64,000 bases of DNA, from NCBI RefSeq assembly GCF_000745185.1, contig NZ_JQNJ01000001.1:1945501-2009500 (forward strand). Direction: 5' to 3'. The notes under the pieces were generated by a model. It saw only the letters and a program-made list of their open reading frames with translations. It was not told where the DNA came from and did no database searches. The position numbers were made by a program, and so were the translations under genes. Source of the DNA: Muricauda sp. MAR_2010_75. GTDB taxonomy: Bacteria; Bacteroidota; Bacteroidia; Flavobacteriales; Flavobacteriaceae. This document shows positions 17,400-28,023 of the stretch, in pieces. Every line of letters starts with the position of its first letter. The first letter of the stretch is position 1.

Positions 17400-18410
17400 T
17401 CAGTTCATGTTCAATAAATCTTTCAACCAATTGATGGTACGTTGCCTCGCTAGGTCACTTTCAGGAATGTCATCATAATCAAAGCCATGTGATGCACCTT
17501 CATAATATTCCATTTGAACGGGAGCACCTTTTTCTTTGAGGATGTCTATAAGGCACAATGTATTTTCTGTGAGAACGTCATTAGCAGGTATCTGGTAGAG
17601 CATTGGAGCATACGGGTAAAAGACATTTCCTTCCATGGCCTCGGAACCACAAGGGTGTTTTCCCCAGTAGTTAAACCCTACGGAACCTCCATAATAAAAT
17701 ACGCCCCCGGCAAAACCTACTTCAGGTTTGGGTTGGGGAGGCAATATTCCGTCTGAAGCATCATACTCATTACCATCTTCACTTTGGGTCCACTCAAAAT
17801 CTTTTGGAACTTTATCTAAATCGATCAAAGTGGAGGCTACGGCTGTAGCTCCATCAGAAAACCCTAAAAGGGCAATGTCCTCTTTTCGAACAACGGCACT
17901 CCCATCCTCATATTTTAAGTTTTTCAACAGGGTAAGAGCGGCATTGGCATCCCTAGGCCTTATAAATTGGGCACTGATACGAATGTTATCTGGGAGTTCC
18001 CTCCATTTTTCCGTTCTCGTGGTCACTCCTCTTCCGGTGTAGCTGTCCACAAATGCCCCAACAATACAGTTTTGGGCTAGAATATTTTGCCATTCTGTAA
18101 ATTGGCCAGACATAACTTTGCTATCTGGATTGTTCTGGTACCATAGACCATAAGATCCATGCATGACCACTACGGCAGGATGGCTCTCATGGTTACAACC
18201 CTCTGGAATTGAGAGATAAACAGGGACTTTCATGTTGTTTACCACAATAGTTACAATGGTATCTGTGGTGGAGGCGGTAATTTCAACTTCTCCGACTTCA
18301 GTAACCAATGGGAAAACATCCCTATCATTACTACAGGAAGAGAAAAAGATTAGAATACCAAAAAAAGCAAGTAGGTTAAGTTTTTTGGATGTTTTTGGGT
18401 TTTGTTTCAT
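17400..18410 (-). CDS. alpha/beta-hydrolase lipoprotein, dienelactone hydrolase-like
   Basis: 336 aa. A lipoprotein signal (NLLAFFGILIFFSSC) precedes the hydrolase core. The oxyanion-side motif VVMHGSYGLWY, the nucleophile elbow GFSDGA (Ser near residue 192) and the C-terminal His in GASHGFDY complete most of a Ser/Asp/His triad. Closest to dienelactone-hydrolase-family esterases; substrate unknown. It lies 23 nt downstream of the SprF-like gene on the same strand, so co-transcription is possible. Confidence 0.8.
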   Translation of the reverse strand: MKQNPKTSKKLNLLAFFGILIFFSSCSNDRDVFPLVTEVGEVEITASTTDTIVTIVVNNMKVPVYLSIPEGCNHESHPAVVVMHGSYGLWYQNNPDSKVMSGQFTEWQNILAQNCIVGAFVDSYTGRGVTTRTEKWRELPDNIRISAQFIRPRDANAALTLLKNLKYEDGSAVVRKEDIALLGFSDGATAVASTLIDLDKVPKDFEWTQSEDGNEYDASDGILPPQPKPEVGFAGGVFYYGGSVGFNYWGKHPCGSEAMEGNVFYPYAPMLYQIPANDVLTENTLCLIDILKEKGAPVQMEYYEGASHGFDYDDIPESDLARQRTINWLKDLLNMN

Positions 18411-18433
18411 AGTAGAATAGTTTTTTTAATTGT

Positions 18434-19378
18434 TTAATAAGTACAAGTGCAGTTTGAAATGCCTTGGAAAAGATCTATGCCTAAGGTTATTACGTGGGTG
18501 CCTTTTGAATACCCCAATAGTTCGTTCATGATTACCTGATACGAATAGCCAAAGTAAAAATCTCCTTTTTTTAGCCCTATAATGGGAGCCACATAAAGAG
18601 GGGATCCGAGTTGATCATTTAAAAACCGATAGGTAAATCCAGCATAGTAATAGTCAACAAAATCATACCATTTGAATTTGGTGTTAACATCGGTCACAGA
18701 ACGCTGGTCATTTTCAAAATACTGGAAGAATATTGAAGGTTCAATCTCAAAATCGGCCCTTCTGCTCCTTCGATAGGTATATCCGGAATATAGATAGTAA
18801 TTCCGTAGCGTATTGGGTTCAAAAACCGGGTTGAACTTTTCGATGTCCTTATTTAAGATATTTGAAGCATTGAGGCTCAAATAAAAACCTCCCTTTCTAT
18901 ATAAGGTGCCAATATCAAAATTTGGATTGCTCGAAGACCGATCGTTTATAATGCCCGAATCGCCATTGGGGTCAAAGTTTTCAATATCTATTCTAAACTG
19001 GTTGAGGTTAAAAGATAGGGCAAAGGAGAAATAATGATCATCATATTTATTAATGGTTAGGTGATGTGCAAATGAGACTTTTCCACCACGTTGTTTAGTT
19101 TCACCATTGGAGTCATTGTATATTACCATTCCAATCCCGGACCTGTTTCCCAATCGTACATCTGCTGACAAGGATTGGGTGTCAGGAGCATCCTTGATAC
19201 CCACCCACTGGGTAACCCCGTTCATTCTCACCTTTACATAGTTTCCTATTCCAGCAAAGGATGGGGACATTAAAAATGGGTTGTCAGACAAGTATTGTGA
19301 CAATTGGGGTATGGTCAATTCCTGTCCTTTCACAAGGAATAAATTCATACATATCAAGAAAACAACAACTCTCTTCAT
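18434..19378 (-). CDS. type IX secretion system membrane protein, PorP/SprF family
   Basis: 314 aa outer-membrane protein. Signal peptide, then QLSQYLSDNPFLMSPSFAGI and RMNGVTQWVGIKDAPDTQ, the variant forms of the family signature (compare the paralogue at 8144-9055). It starts 14 nt after the giant repeat adhesin stop, the sprB-sprF arrangement. It is therefore the likely dedicated partner for secretion or display of that adhesin. Confidence 0.9.
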   Translation of the reverse strand: MKRVVVFLICMNLFLVKGQELTIPQLSQYLSDNPFLMSPSFAGIGNYVKVRMNGVTQWVGIKDAPDTQSLSADVRLGNRSGIGMVIYNDSNGETKQRGGKVSFAHHLTINKYDDHYFSFALSFNLNQFRIDIENFDPNGDSGIINDRSSSNPNFDIGTLYRKGGFYLSLNASNILNKDIEKFNPVFEPNTLRNYYLYSGYTYRRSRRADFEIEPSIFFQYFENDQRSVTDVNTKFKWYDFVDYYYAGFTYRFLNDQLGSPLYVAPIIGLKKGDFYFGYSYQVIMNELLGYSKGTHVITLGIDLFQGISNCTCTY

Positions 19379-19392
19379 TTATCAATTAAATT

Positions 19393-22300
19393 TTATCTAT
19401 ACAATGTAAAGTGCCCAACGAATTCGCGTCCAGACCCATCATTTAGCTTTACAACATACCAGTAATCCCCAGAAGGCATTGGATTGGATTCGTATTCCCC
19501 GTTCCACTCATCTGTTGGACCCAGAATCTGAATTTTCCTTCCGTATCTATCAAAAATGTAAGTTTCAACATCGGGGAACAGTTCGGTATTTCTCGGTGCC
19601 CAAGTATCATATTGCAAATCATTGTTTGGAGTAAAGAAGTCAGGGATTGTTATATCCACTAAGTTCATTGTTATGCTTTGCAGAACTTCACAACCAATAC
19701 TGTCCAAGACTCTTACCGTGAAGGTTCCACTTCGATCAATGGTATATGTGTTGGAAGAAGTTCCACTGTTGTTGTCAAAGTAATAGGTGTAAGGAGCCAT
19801 TCCTCCAATAACATTTGCAGTGATTTGATTTACATATTCACTGGTTAGTGTCAGCTCTAATTGCTCAAAGTTTTCAACATCAAAAGGAATCTCCGCAAGG
19901 CAGCCATTGTTGTGCATTATGAATAGACTGTGATTCCCATCACTGATATTTCCAAAATCTGGACTTAGGATAAAATCATTGGGGTCAGTAGAGTCCAAGG
20001 CATAGAGCACATCATTACCAACTGTTGGGTCAAACAGGCTTACAGCAATGGTGTTTGATGGAAGGTCGGTGCCACACAAATATGTCACATCAACACTACC
20101 CCCAAGGTTTGGTCCTCCAGATTGAATGTCAAAGTTCGTATTGGTTTGACAGCCTGTGGCATCGATTACGCTCATTTCATAATTCCCTGGTGCTAAACCA
20201 TCTATAGAAAATGAATCTGTATTGAAAACTATAGGTTCCATATTGCTCAATTGAACTGTTATGGGGAAAACCGCATTACCAATAGCGACCGAAACAGAAC
20301 CATCATTGCTTTCCCAACATGTCTCATTTTGAACAGTTGTGGTAACACTAAATCCAATTATAGTCACCTCAAAACTTTCTTCAGCATCTGGACAAATTCC
20401 ATTTCCAGAATTAAATACATATATCGTTTGTGACGAAGTAATTATACTTCCTTCAGAAAGCGGTGTGCCTGTCCCACCGGGCCCTGTGAAATAGTTGCCC
20501 GTTATGAGTGCCGGCAGGGTATAGGAGTCACATGCCTCCACATCTGTGCCCGCGTCGGCTGTGGGCTGTGCGTCGAAGGTGACGCTTATCTCGTCGAAGT
20601 CGGAGCAGCTCCCGTTCACGTCGGTCCACCTGAAGGTGTAGGTGCCCGGGGCGTCCACGGTGATGTCGGTGGTCTCGTCGTTGGGATCGGCGAAGGTGGC
20701 GGTCCCGACAAGGGGGGTCTCGTTGGTCCATGTACCGGTGCCGATGGCCGCCACGGCAGTGGTGGCAAATGCATTGGCGATGTTACAGACGGTCCCGCCT
20801 GTGCCCGCGTCGGCTGTGGGCTGTGCGTCGAAGGTGACGCTTATCTCGTCGAAGTCGGAGCAGCTCCCGTTCACGTCGGTCCACCTGAAGGTGTAGGTGC
20901 CCGGGGCGTCCACGGTGATGTCGGTGGTCTCGTCGTTGGGATCGGCGAAGGTGGCGGTCCCGACAAGGGGGGTCTCGTTGGTCCATGTACCGGTGCCGAT
21001 GGCCGCCACGGCAGTGGTGGCAAATGCATTGGCGATGTTACAGACGGTCCCGCCTGTGCCCGCGTCGGCTGTGGGCTGTGCGTCGAAGGTGACGCTTATC
21101 TCGTCGAAGTCGGAGCAGCTCCCGTTCACGTCGGTCCACCTGAAGGTGTAGGTGCCCGGGGCGTCCACGGTGATGTCGGTGGTCTCGTCGTTGGGATCGG
21201 CGAAGGTGGCGGTCCCGACAAGGGGGGTCTCGTTGGTCCATGTACCGGTGCCGATGGCCGCCACGGCAGTGGTGGCAAATGCATTGGCGATGTTACAGAC
21301 GGTCCCGCCTGTGCCCGCGTCGGCTGTGGGCTGTGCGTCGAAGGTGACGCTTATCTCGTCGAAGTCGGAGCAGCTCCCGTTCACGTCGGTCCACCTGAAG
21401 GTGTAGGTGCCCGGGGCGTCCACGGTGATGTCGGTGGTCTCGTCGTTGGGATCGGCGAAGGTGGCGGTCCCGACAAGGGGGGTCTCGTTGGTCCATGTAC
21501 CGGTGCCGATGGCCGCCACGGCAGTGGTGGCAAATGCATTGGCGATGTTACAGACGGTCCCGCCTGTGCCCGCGTCGGCTGTGGGCTGTGCGTCGAAGGT
21601 GACGCTTATCTCGTCGAAGTCGGAGCAGCTCCCGTTCACGTCGGTCCACCTGAAGGTGTAGGTGCCCGGGGCGTCCACGGTGATGTCGGTGGTCTCGTCG
21701 TTGGGATCGGCGAAGGTGGCGGTCCCGACAAGGGGGGTCTCGTTGGTCCATGTACCGGTGCCGATGGCCGCCACGGCAGTGGTGGCAAATGCATTGGCGA
21801 TGTTACAGACGGTCCCGCCTGTGCCCGCGTCGGCTGTGGGCTGTGCGTCGAAGGTGACGCTTATCTCGTCGAAGTCGGAGCAGCTCCCGTTCACGTCGGT
21901 CCACCTGAAGGTGTAGGTGCCCGGGGCGTCCACGGTGATGTCGGTGGTCTCGTCGTTGGGATCGGCGAAGGTGGCGGTCCCGACAAGGGGGGTCTCGTTG
22001 GTCCATGTACCGGTGCCGATGGCCGCCACGGCAGTGGTGGCAAATGCATTGGCGATGTTACAGACGGTCCCGCCTGTGCCCGCGTCGGCTGTGGGCTGTG
22101 CGTCGAAGGTGACGCTTATCTCGTCGAAGTCGGAGCAGCTCCCGTTCACGTCGGTCCACCTGAAGGTGTAGGTGCCCGGGGCGTCCACGGTGATGTCGGT
22201 GGTCTCGTCGTTGGGATCGGCGAAGGTGGCGGTCCCGACAAGGGGGGTCTCGTTGGTCCATGTACCGGTGCCGATGGCCGCCACGGCAGTGGTGGCAAAT

Positions 22301-25300
22301 GCATTGGCGATGTTACAGACGGTCCCGCCTGTGCCCGCGTCGGCTGTGGGCTGTGCGTCGAAGGTGACGCTTATCTCGTCGAAGTCGGAGCAGCTCCCGT
22401 TCACGTCGGTCCACCTGAAGGTGTAGGTGCCCGGGGCGTCCACGGTGATGTCGGTGGTCTCGTCGTTGGGATCGGCGAAGGTGGCGGTCCCGACAAGGGG
22501 GGTCTCGTTGGTCCATGTACCGGTGCCGATGGCCGCCACGGCAGTGGTGGCAAATGCATTGGCGATGTTACAGACGGTCCCGCCTGTGCCCGCGTCGGCT
22601 GTGGGCTGTGCGTCGAAGGTGACGCTTATCTCGTCGAAGTCGGAGCAGCTCCCGTTCACGTCGGTCCACCTGAAGGTGTAGGTGCCCGGGGCGTCCACGG
22701 TGATGTCGGTGGTCTCGTCGTTGGGATCGGCGAAGGTGGCGGTCCCGACAAGGGGGGTCTCGTTGGTCCATGTACCGGTGCCGATGGCCGCCACGGCAGT
22801 GGTGGCAAATGCATTGGCGATGTTACAGACGGTCCCGCCTGTGCCCGCGTCGGCTGTGGGCTGTGCGTCGAAGGTGACGCTTATCTCGTCGAAGTCGGAG
22901 CAGCTCCCGTTCACGTCGGTCCACCTGAAGGTGTAGGTGCCCGGGGCGTCCACGGTGATGTCGGTGGTCTCGTCGTTGGGATCGGCGAAGGTGGCGGTCC
23001 CGACAAGGGGGGTCTCGTTGGTCCATGTACCGGTGCCGATGGCCGCCACGGCAGTGGTGGCAAATGCATTGGCGATGTTACAGACGGTCCCGCCTGTGCC
23101 CGCGTCGGCTGTGGGCTGTGCGTCGAAGGTGACGCTTATCTCGTCGAAGTCGGAGCAGCTCCCGTTCACGTCGGTCCACCTGAAGGTGTAGGTGCCCGGG
23201 GCGTCCACGGTGATGTCGGTGGTCTCGTCGTTGGGATCGGCGAAGGTGGCGGTCCCGACAAGGGGGGTCTCGTTGGTCCATGTACCGGTGCCGATGGCCG
23301 CCACGGCATCAACAGAGTGAGAGAGCCCGCACTCCTCGAATGCTATCTGTGCAGAGGGTTCGTGGGCATCTGCTATAGGCATCTGGTCTATGGTGATTGT
23401 GAAGGATTCCTCATCGAAGCAAACTCCATTTTCATCGTAGATATAGTAGGTGCCCGAGGTAGTAATGCTTTCGCTTGGAAGATACTTCATTCCGGTACCT
23501 CCTGGATCTGTGAAATAGGCTTCATTACCTGTAAGGTTGGTTCCTGTAATGTTGGGTAAGGTATAGGAGTCACATGCGGTGATGTCAGATATGGGGTCTA
23601 TATCCGGAGCTCCTGGAGATATTAGAGAGACACTAGGGTTTGGAGTGGAGGTACATCCGTTTACAGTTATCCTCAAATTATTATAGTTGCCTGCAGGAAG
23701 TCCGCCGATGGTTGCGCCACCGGATGATACACTAACATTTGGGAAGCTCCCGCTATCGTGCACAATAGTGTAAATACCATCTGGTACGTTGGTGAACAGA
23801 AGGTCCATGCTACCATCACTGCCACCACAGGTAGTGGGGTCAGAGGAGACATCCACACCGATGGTTGGTTGTGTGTTGTTAGTAATCACAACATCGTCCG
23901 AGGATGGGACACAGGCCCCGTTTGATATAGTCCATCTTAGTGTGACGGATGATCCCACAGGTGGTCCTGAGACACCAGTTATGGGACTAGAGGGGTCGTC
24001 TATTGCGACAGCAGGACCTGCAATTTGGGTCCAGATTCCCGTGCCCACCAAAGGCGCATTGGCGGCCATGAAGAAGGTGCTGTTGTCACATTGTAAGATG
24101 TCAGGTCCTGCATTGGCGGGTGTGGGATCTTCATAAAAGGTGACGGTTATCTCGTCAAGGTCGGAGCAGCTCCCGTTCACGTCGGTCCACCTGAAGGTAT
24201 AGGTTCCGTAGGCATTGACGGTGAAAGTTTGGTCGGGGTCATTAGCGTTTGTGCCGAAGGAGAGGGCACCTGGTCCGCTCTCCATGGTCCATTCTCCTGT
24301 GCCTACGGCCGCAAGCGCATCAACATTGTGTGTGAGCCCGCACTCCTCGAATACATTTTGTAAGGAAGGTTCGTGGGCATCAGCCGAGGGCTGTAGGTCA
24401 TTGGTAATTATTAAATCATCTGACGAGTTGGTACACGTACCGTTTGAAATGGTCCACCTGAGTGTTGCAAAGCTTCCGGCTGAGAGTCCCGTTATTGTTG
24501 TCAAGGGGTCGCTCGGGTTGGTTATTGCTATTCCGGAAGGTCCTCCGACTTCAGACCATGTCCCAATACCTACCAGGGGCGTGTTGGCAGCCATATTGAA
24601 GATTCCGTTATTACACTGTACAATGTCCGGTCCTGCATTGGCGGGTGTGGGATCTTCATAAAAGGTGACGCTTATCTCGTCGAAGTCGGAGCAGCTCCCG
24701 TTCACGTCGGTCCACCTAAATATGTAGTTCCCGTAAGTGTCAACCGAGACATCGGTGGTCTCGTTGCTGGGGTCGGTGAAGGTGGCGTTCCCGACAATGG
24801 GGGATTCGTTGGTCCATACACCAGTTCCGATGGCTGCCAAGGCATCGACGGAGTGGGTAAGCCCGCACACCTCGAACGCTATCTGTGCCGAGGGTTCATG
24901 GGCATCAGCGGAGGGTAGTTGATCTATGGTCAATGTCATTTGGTCCTGCGTGTCTGGACAGGAACCATTACCACTAGCAGTTAGTGTTAGCATTACGAAT
25001 CCGTTGGCGATATCATTGGCCCCAGGGGTATAGATTGGGAGCAAGGTATTGGGGTCATTGAATGAGCCGTCCCCAGATGTGGACCACAATAGGGAGCTGG
25101 TGCTGGACTCACTGGGTACAGTTGTTGAAGTAGCGAGATTGTGAACATCACCCTCACAGATTGACTCATCTGACCCTGCATCCACAATTGGCGCAGGCGT
25201 TATGGTCAGTGTCATTTGATCCTGTACATCGGGGCAAGGTCCGTTGCCCGTTCCGGTGAGGGTGAGTACTACCGATCCTACCATGATGTCGTTGGGCCCA

Positions 25301-27669
25301 GGAGTGTAGATGGGTGCGAGTAGTAAATTGTTGGAGAACGACCCATCTCCAGATGTGGACCATGATATAGAGGCGGTTTCTGACTCGCTAGGTATTATGG
25401 TTGAAGTGGCGAGGTCATAAACATCACCCTCGCATATTTCCTCATCTGAGCCCGCATCCACGTTAGGGTCGGGAACTATGGTAACTGTTACCGTTGCAGT
25501 GGCGTCGATACAAGGTGCCGTTGCTGTTACAGTATAGGTGAAGTCATAACTTCCGGGGAATACTGTGGAGAAGTCCATGTTGGTAGGGTCCGCGATCACG
25601 GAGTTGGCCCCGTTGCCGAAGGCATCGTTCACGTCGGTCCATGTGCCGCCGCTGTCCTCTCCTGCCAGCTGTGAGTTCAGGTTGTATTTGGTAAGGTCGC
25701 CCTCACAGATGTCTAGATCGGTGGGGGTACCGGCATCGGGTGTGGTATATACTTCAATGGTGTGTGTTACATCAATAAAATTACCTGAGGTATCTGTTAC
25801 TCTATAGGTACGTGTGATGGTCTCTGGGTTGGATAATCCATCTGATACATCATTTATAAGCACCACTGAGGCAACAGCACAATTATCTGCTTCATCGGTG
25901 ATGACGTTTGGATCTGGAGCCGGGGCCGTATCGCATACTTGCTCAGTAACATTACTTGCCGTGGGAGGGATTAAATCACCATAACCAATAGTGAACACAT
26001 CTTGATGTTCAAAAGTAACACCATCAAAAAAGACATCTGTGCCAATTACGCTTGTAGCATTGATATAAGTAATGGGGCCAGTTGTGAAATCTCCATCTGC
26101 AGGAGCAATGCCATCGGTATCTATCATTAAATAGATAGCACAAGGATCCGTAAGAATCATATCTGAACCGGACATGTCAACCCTTATGCTGACATTATCA
26201 ATAGGGGTAACCCCAACTGAAAACGTTTTTTGCACGCGCCATTCCCTAGAAATTCTTTCGGTAACGGTGGTATTTGGATTAGGTAACTCTACATTGGTTA
26301 CATTTAGGCTAGCGTGGTCATTACCCCAAATCAAATAATTATGTTCAAGCGGAGAAGTTGAAAGAGAAGCATCAATAGGAGTTCTACCATCATTTAAATT
26401 GTCCGAAGCGAAATCTGAGTTGGTGGACATTGTAACGATAGCCTCTGTATTGACACTTTTTGAGATACGCTGGTACAAGTTGTATCTTAATCTATTGGCA
26501 CCACTATCTAAAAACCTGTCTTTTCCTAAACCAGCGATATCATATCGGTATGTGGTATCGAAAGCCCATATTGTTGTTCCATCAGCAGCTAGATAGTCGT
26601 AGGAATCATTTCCGGTAACACTGCCCAAGGTTCCGGATGAATTGAGTGTAATGCCATATTTTATAGCCAAATAGCTTTCCAATCTTTGAATATGATTGGC
26701 ATCTGCAACGCCATCCACCAACATTACTTCTGCAATGAAACCTGAAAGATTACTTGGGTCCGAACCACCTCCTGGGTCGGTATCGTTGAAGTGTTTCCCC
26801 ATTCTGTTGTAGTAGAACAAAGACTCATCTGCCGTTACATCATTTCTAACCAAGCCGTTGATGTTTGGATCCACAAGTCCGTTTACTCGGGTTGTCAGAG
26901 TTTCTTGATTCACAGCGGTTTGCCTTATAAAACCTCCAATAGTAGGCCGTTCCAATAAATCAATTCCACCTGCTTGAAAAAATGTACCTGTATCCCATGT
27001 TCTACCTACTGAAAAACTATTGTTACTGGAAACTCCTAAAGAAAGGTTGGTGAGGTAGCTTATATGTGAATCGATATCTCCACCGAACAGCAAGCTTTGG
27101 GTTTCTGCCGTATTGCCAGCCCCAGTTGTAGCAAAGACAACATAAACCATTATATCATCCCTTGCATGTGAGCGGAAATAAAGTGCGTCGCCTGTTCCAG
27201 AACCATCAAACTCCACAGCAGGGTTAAAGTTCCAGACATCTCTTCGCAATGTTGGTACGTCCGGTATTGTTCCGGTCGGGGTTAAAAATCCTGGGGCACC
27301 CGGATGTTCAAAGCCATGGTTGGGGTAATTTTGCCAGGGTTGGTCATAATTGAGCGGGTTGGGATGCTTCATGGCATCTTGCCTAAAATTAATGTCGAAA
27401 TCCACCAATTCATACCATACGTTGACTGGTGTACCATCGGCAGGAGCGTATGGTGTAAATTCATCTAGTGCTCCTGGGAAAGTAGAGGGTGTATTAATTG
27501 CCCTGTCGGCAGAATACCAATTGTCTACCTCTTGGGCGGATAATTGGAATCCAGTGATAAATATTGATAGACATAATAACGATTTAATTGTTCGACCATA
27601 AGACAAACAGAAGAGGTTGACCAAATTATTGGGGAGCAAATAATTGATAGAGTGTAAAAATTTAGTCAT
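19393..27669 (-). CDS. giant repeat surface adhesin with type IX secretion (type B) C-terminal domain
   Basis: 2758 aa from ATG 27669 (an in-frame TTG lies 6 nt upstream). Order: signal peptide (about 1-47); a LamG/DUF8202-like region to about residue 600 (EVMLVDGVADANHIQRLESYLAIKYGITLN); one HYR-like module; several divergent Ig-like repeats; eleven near-identical 85-aa repeats, each with TYTFRWTDVNGSCSDFDE and an A-D-A-G linker; further Ig/PKD modules; and the gliding-motility C-terminal domain (FFTPNNDLQYDTWAPRN, SGDYWYVVKLNDG). Resembles SprB-type gliding/adhesion proteins in organisation. The partner PorP/SprF gene follows 14 nt downstream. The repeat DNA is much more GC-rich than its surroundings. 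Confidence 0.9.
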   Translation of the reverse strand: MTKFLHSINYLLPNNLVNLFCLSYGRTIKSLLCLSIFITGFQLSAQEVDNWYSADRAINTPSTFPGALDEFTPYAPADGTPVNVWYELVDFDINFRQDAMKHPNPLNYDQPWQNYPNHGFEHPGAPGFLTPTGTIPDVPTLRRDVWNFNPAVEFDGSGTGDALYFRSHARDDIMVYVVFATTGAGNTAETQSLLFGGDIDSHISYLTNLSLGVSSNNSFSVGRTWDTGTFFQAGGIDLLERPTIGGFIRQTAVNQETLTTRVNGLVDPNINGLVRNDVTADESLFYYNRMGKHFNDTDPGGGSDPSNLSGFIAEVMLVDGVADANHIQRLESYLAIKYGITLNSSGTLGSVTGNDSYDYLAADGTTIWAFDTTYRYDIAGLGKDRFLDSGANRLRYNLYQRISKSVNTEAIVTMSTNSDFASDNLNDGRTPIDASLSTSPLEHNYLIWGNDHASLNVTNVELPNPNTTVTERISREWRVQKTFSVGVTPIDNVSIRVDMSGSDMILTDPCAIYLMIDTDGIAPADGDFTTGPITYINATSVIGTDVFFDGVTFEHQDVFTIGYGDLIPPTASNVTEQVCDTAPAPDPNVITDEADNCAVASVVLINDVSDGLSNPETITRTYRVTDTSGNFIDVTHTIEVYTTPDAGTPTDLDICEGDLTKYNLNSQLAGEDSGGTWTDVNDAFGNGANSVIADPTNMDFSTVFPGSYDFTYTVTATAPCIDATATVTVTIVPDPNVDAGSDEEICEGDVYDLATSTIIPSESETASISWSTSGDGSFSNNLLLAPIYTPGPNDIMVGSVVLTLTGTGNGPCPDVQDQMTLTITPAPIVDAGSDESICEGDVHNLATSTTVPSESSTSSLLWSTSGDGSFNDPNTLLPIYTPGANDIANGFVMLTLTASGNGSCPDTQDQMTLTIDQLPSADAHEPSAQIAFEVCGLTHSVDALAAIGTGVWTNESPIVGNATFTDPSNETTDVSVDTYGNYIFRWTDVNGSCSDFDEISVTFYEDPTPANAGPDIVQCNNGIFNMAANTPLVGIGTWSEVGGPSGIAITNPSDPLTTITGLSAGSFATLRWTISNGTCTNSSDDLIITNDLQPSADAHEPSLQNVFEECGLTHNVDALAAVGTGEWTMESGPGALSFGTNANDPDQTFTVNAYGTYTFRWTDVNGSCSDLDEITVTFYEDPTPANAGPDILQCDNSTFFMAANAPLVGTGIWTQIAGPAVAIDDPSSPITGVSGPPVGSSVTLRWTISNGACVPSSDDVVITNNTQPTIGVDVSSDPTTCGGSDGSMDLLFTNVPDGIYTIVHDSGSFPNVSVSSGGATIGGLPAGNYNNLRITVNGCTSTPNPSVSLISPGAPDIDPISDITACDSYTLPNITGTNLTGNEAYFTDPGGTGMKYLPSESITTSGTYYIYDENGVCFDEESFTITIDQMPIADAHEPSAQIAFEECGLSHSVDAVAAIGTGTWTNETPLVGTATFADPNDETTDITVDAPGTYTFRWTDVNGSCSDFDEISVTFDAQPTADAGTGGTVCNIANAFATTAVAAIGTGTWTNETPLVGTATFADPNDETTDITVDAPGTYTFRWTDVNGSCSDFDEISVTFDAQPTADAGTGGTVCNIANAFATTAVAAIGTGTWTNETPLVGTATFADPNDETTDITVDAPGTYTFRWTDVNGSCSDFDEISVTFDAQPTADAGTGGTVCNIANAFATTAVAAIGTGTWTNETPLVGTATFADPNDETTDITVDAPGTYTFRWTDVNGSCSDFDEISVTFDAQPTADAGTGGTVCNIANAFATTAVAAIGTGTWTNETPLVGTATFADPNDETTDITVDAPGTYTFRWTDVNGSCSDFDEISVTFDAQPTADAGTGGTVCNIANAFATTAVAAIGTGTWTNETPLVGTATFADPNDETTDITVDAPGTYTFRWTDVNGSCSDFDEISVTFDAQPTADAGTGGTVCNIANAFATTAVAAIGTGTWTNETPLVGTATFADPNDETTDITVDAPGTYTFRWTDVNGSCSDFDEISVTFDAQPTADAGTGGTVCNIANAFATTAVAAIGTGTWTNETPLVGTATFADPNDETTDITVDAPGTYTFRWTDVNGSCSDFDEISVTFDAQPTADAGTGGTVCNIANAFATTAVAAIGTGTWTNETPLVGTATFADPNDETTDITVDAPGTYTFRWTDVNGSCSDFDEISVTFDAQPTADAGTGGTVCNIANAFATTAVAAIGTGTWTNETPLVGTATFADPNDETTDITVDAPGTYTFRWTDVNGSCSDFDEISVTFDAQPTADAGTGGTVCNIANAFATTAVAAIGTGTWTNETPLVGTATFADPNDETTDITVDAPGTYTFRWTDVNGSCSDFDEISVTFDAQPTADAGTDVEACDSYTLPALITGNYFTGPGGTGTPLSEGSIITSSQTIYVFNSGNGICPDAEESFEVTIIGFSVTTTVQNETCWESNDGSVSVAIGNAVFPITVQLSNMEPIVFNTDSFSIDGLAPGNYEMSVIDATGCQTNTNFDIQSGGPNLGGSVDVTYLCGTDLPSNTIAVSLFDPTVGNDVLYALDSTDPNDFILSPDFGNISDGNHSLFIMHNNGCLAEIPFDVENFEQLELTLTSEYVNQITANVIGGMAPYTYYFDNNSGTSSNTYTIDRSGTFTVRVLDSIGCEVLQSITMNLVDITIPDFFTPNNDLQYDTWAPRNTELFPDVETYIFDRYGRKIQILGPTDEWNGEYESNPMPSGDYWYVVKLNDGSGREFVGHFTLYR
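20544..23308. repeat. tandem array of 255-bp repeats, about 10.8 copies
   Basis: Within the giant adhesin gene a 255-bp unit (85 codons) recurs head to tail with no difference that I could find by eye between copies. The array spans 2765 bp, with edges at about 20544 and 23308 where flanking modules diverge. GC content is far above the AT-rich flanks. More divergent relatives of the same module occur to about 25.7 kb. Perfect identity at the DNA level points to recent expansion or gene conversion, so copy number is probably variable between strains and hard to assemble. Confidence 0.95.
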
Positions 27670-27916
27670 AAGCAAGTAGGTTTTTGCCCTCTATTCTTGG
27701 GAAGAAATACAAGGCTTTATGTTAACATAAGATTTAAAGTACCACACCTATCTTATATATATAGTGGCCAATTAACCTATGTAAGGTTAGAATTGACGAA
27801 AAGCATAAATGGATTTACGGGGCAAAACTCAAAATGGAATATTTCTGGGCTTATAGGGAAGGGGTACTGCTGTTCATTCTTAATGTATGGAGGGGTCTTT
27901 GGAGTACTGAAAACCA

Positions 27917-27947
27917 TAAAAAAACCGCCAAGAAATTTTCTTGGCGG
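27917..27947 (-). terminator. rho-independent terminator, minus strand
   Basis: CCGCCAAGA (925-933 region of 27 kb) pairs with TCTTGGCGG around a short AAATTT centre. On the minus strand it is followed by a run of eight T residues. It ends the OmpA-family transcript before the giant adhesin gene begins, so the two are separate units. 27670-27916 is otherwise AT-rich upstream DNA of the adhesin. Confidence 0.85.
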
Positions 27948-28023
27948 CAAACTATCACTGCTTTTTAAGAATACACGAGTTACACCAAACCTTACATTCT
28001 TAATTGAATTATGGACAGGATAG

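Noticed and set aside
20642..23191. Ten identical 84-codon plus-strand ORFs, and eleven 67-codon ones in another minus-strand frame, over the adhesin repeats
   Set aside because: They are by-products of the GC-rich 255-bp tandem repeat, which leaves alternative frames open; the minus-strand adhesin frame is the one with recognisable domains and continuity.
20544..23308. CRISPR array
   Set aside because: The repeats are 255 bp, directly adjacent without spacers, and in frame with a protein.
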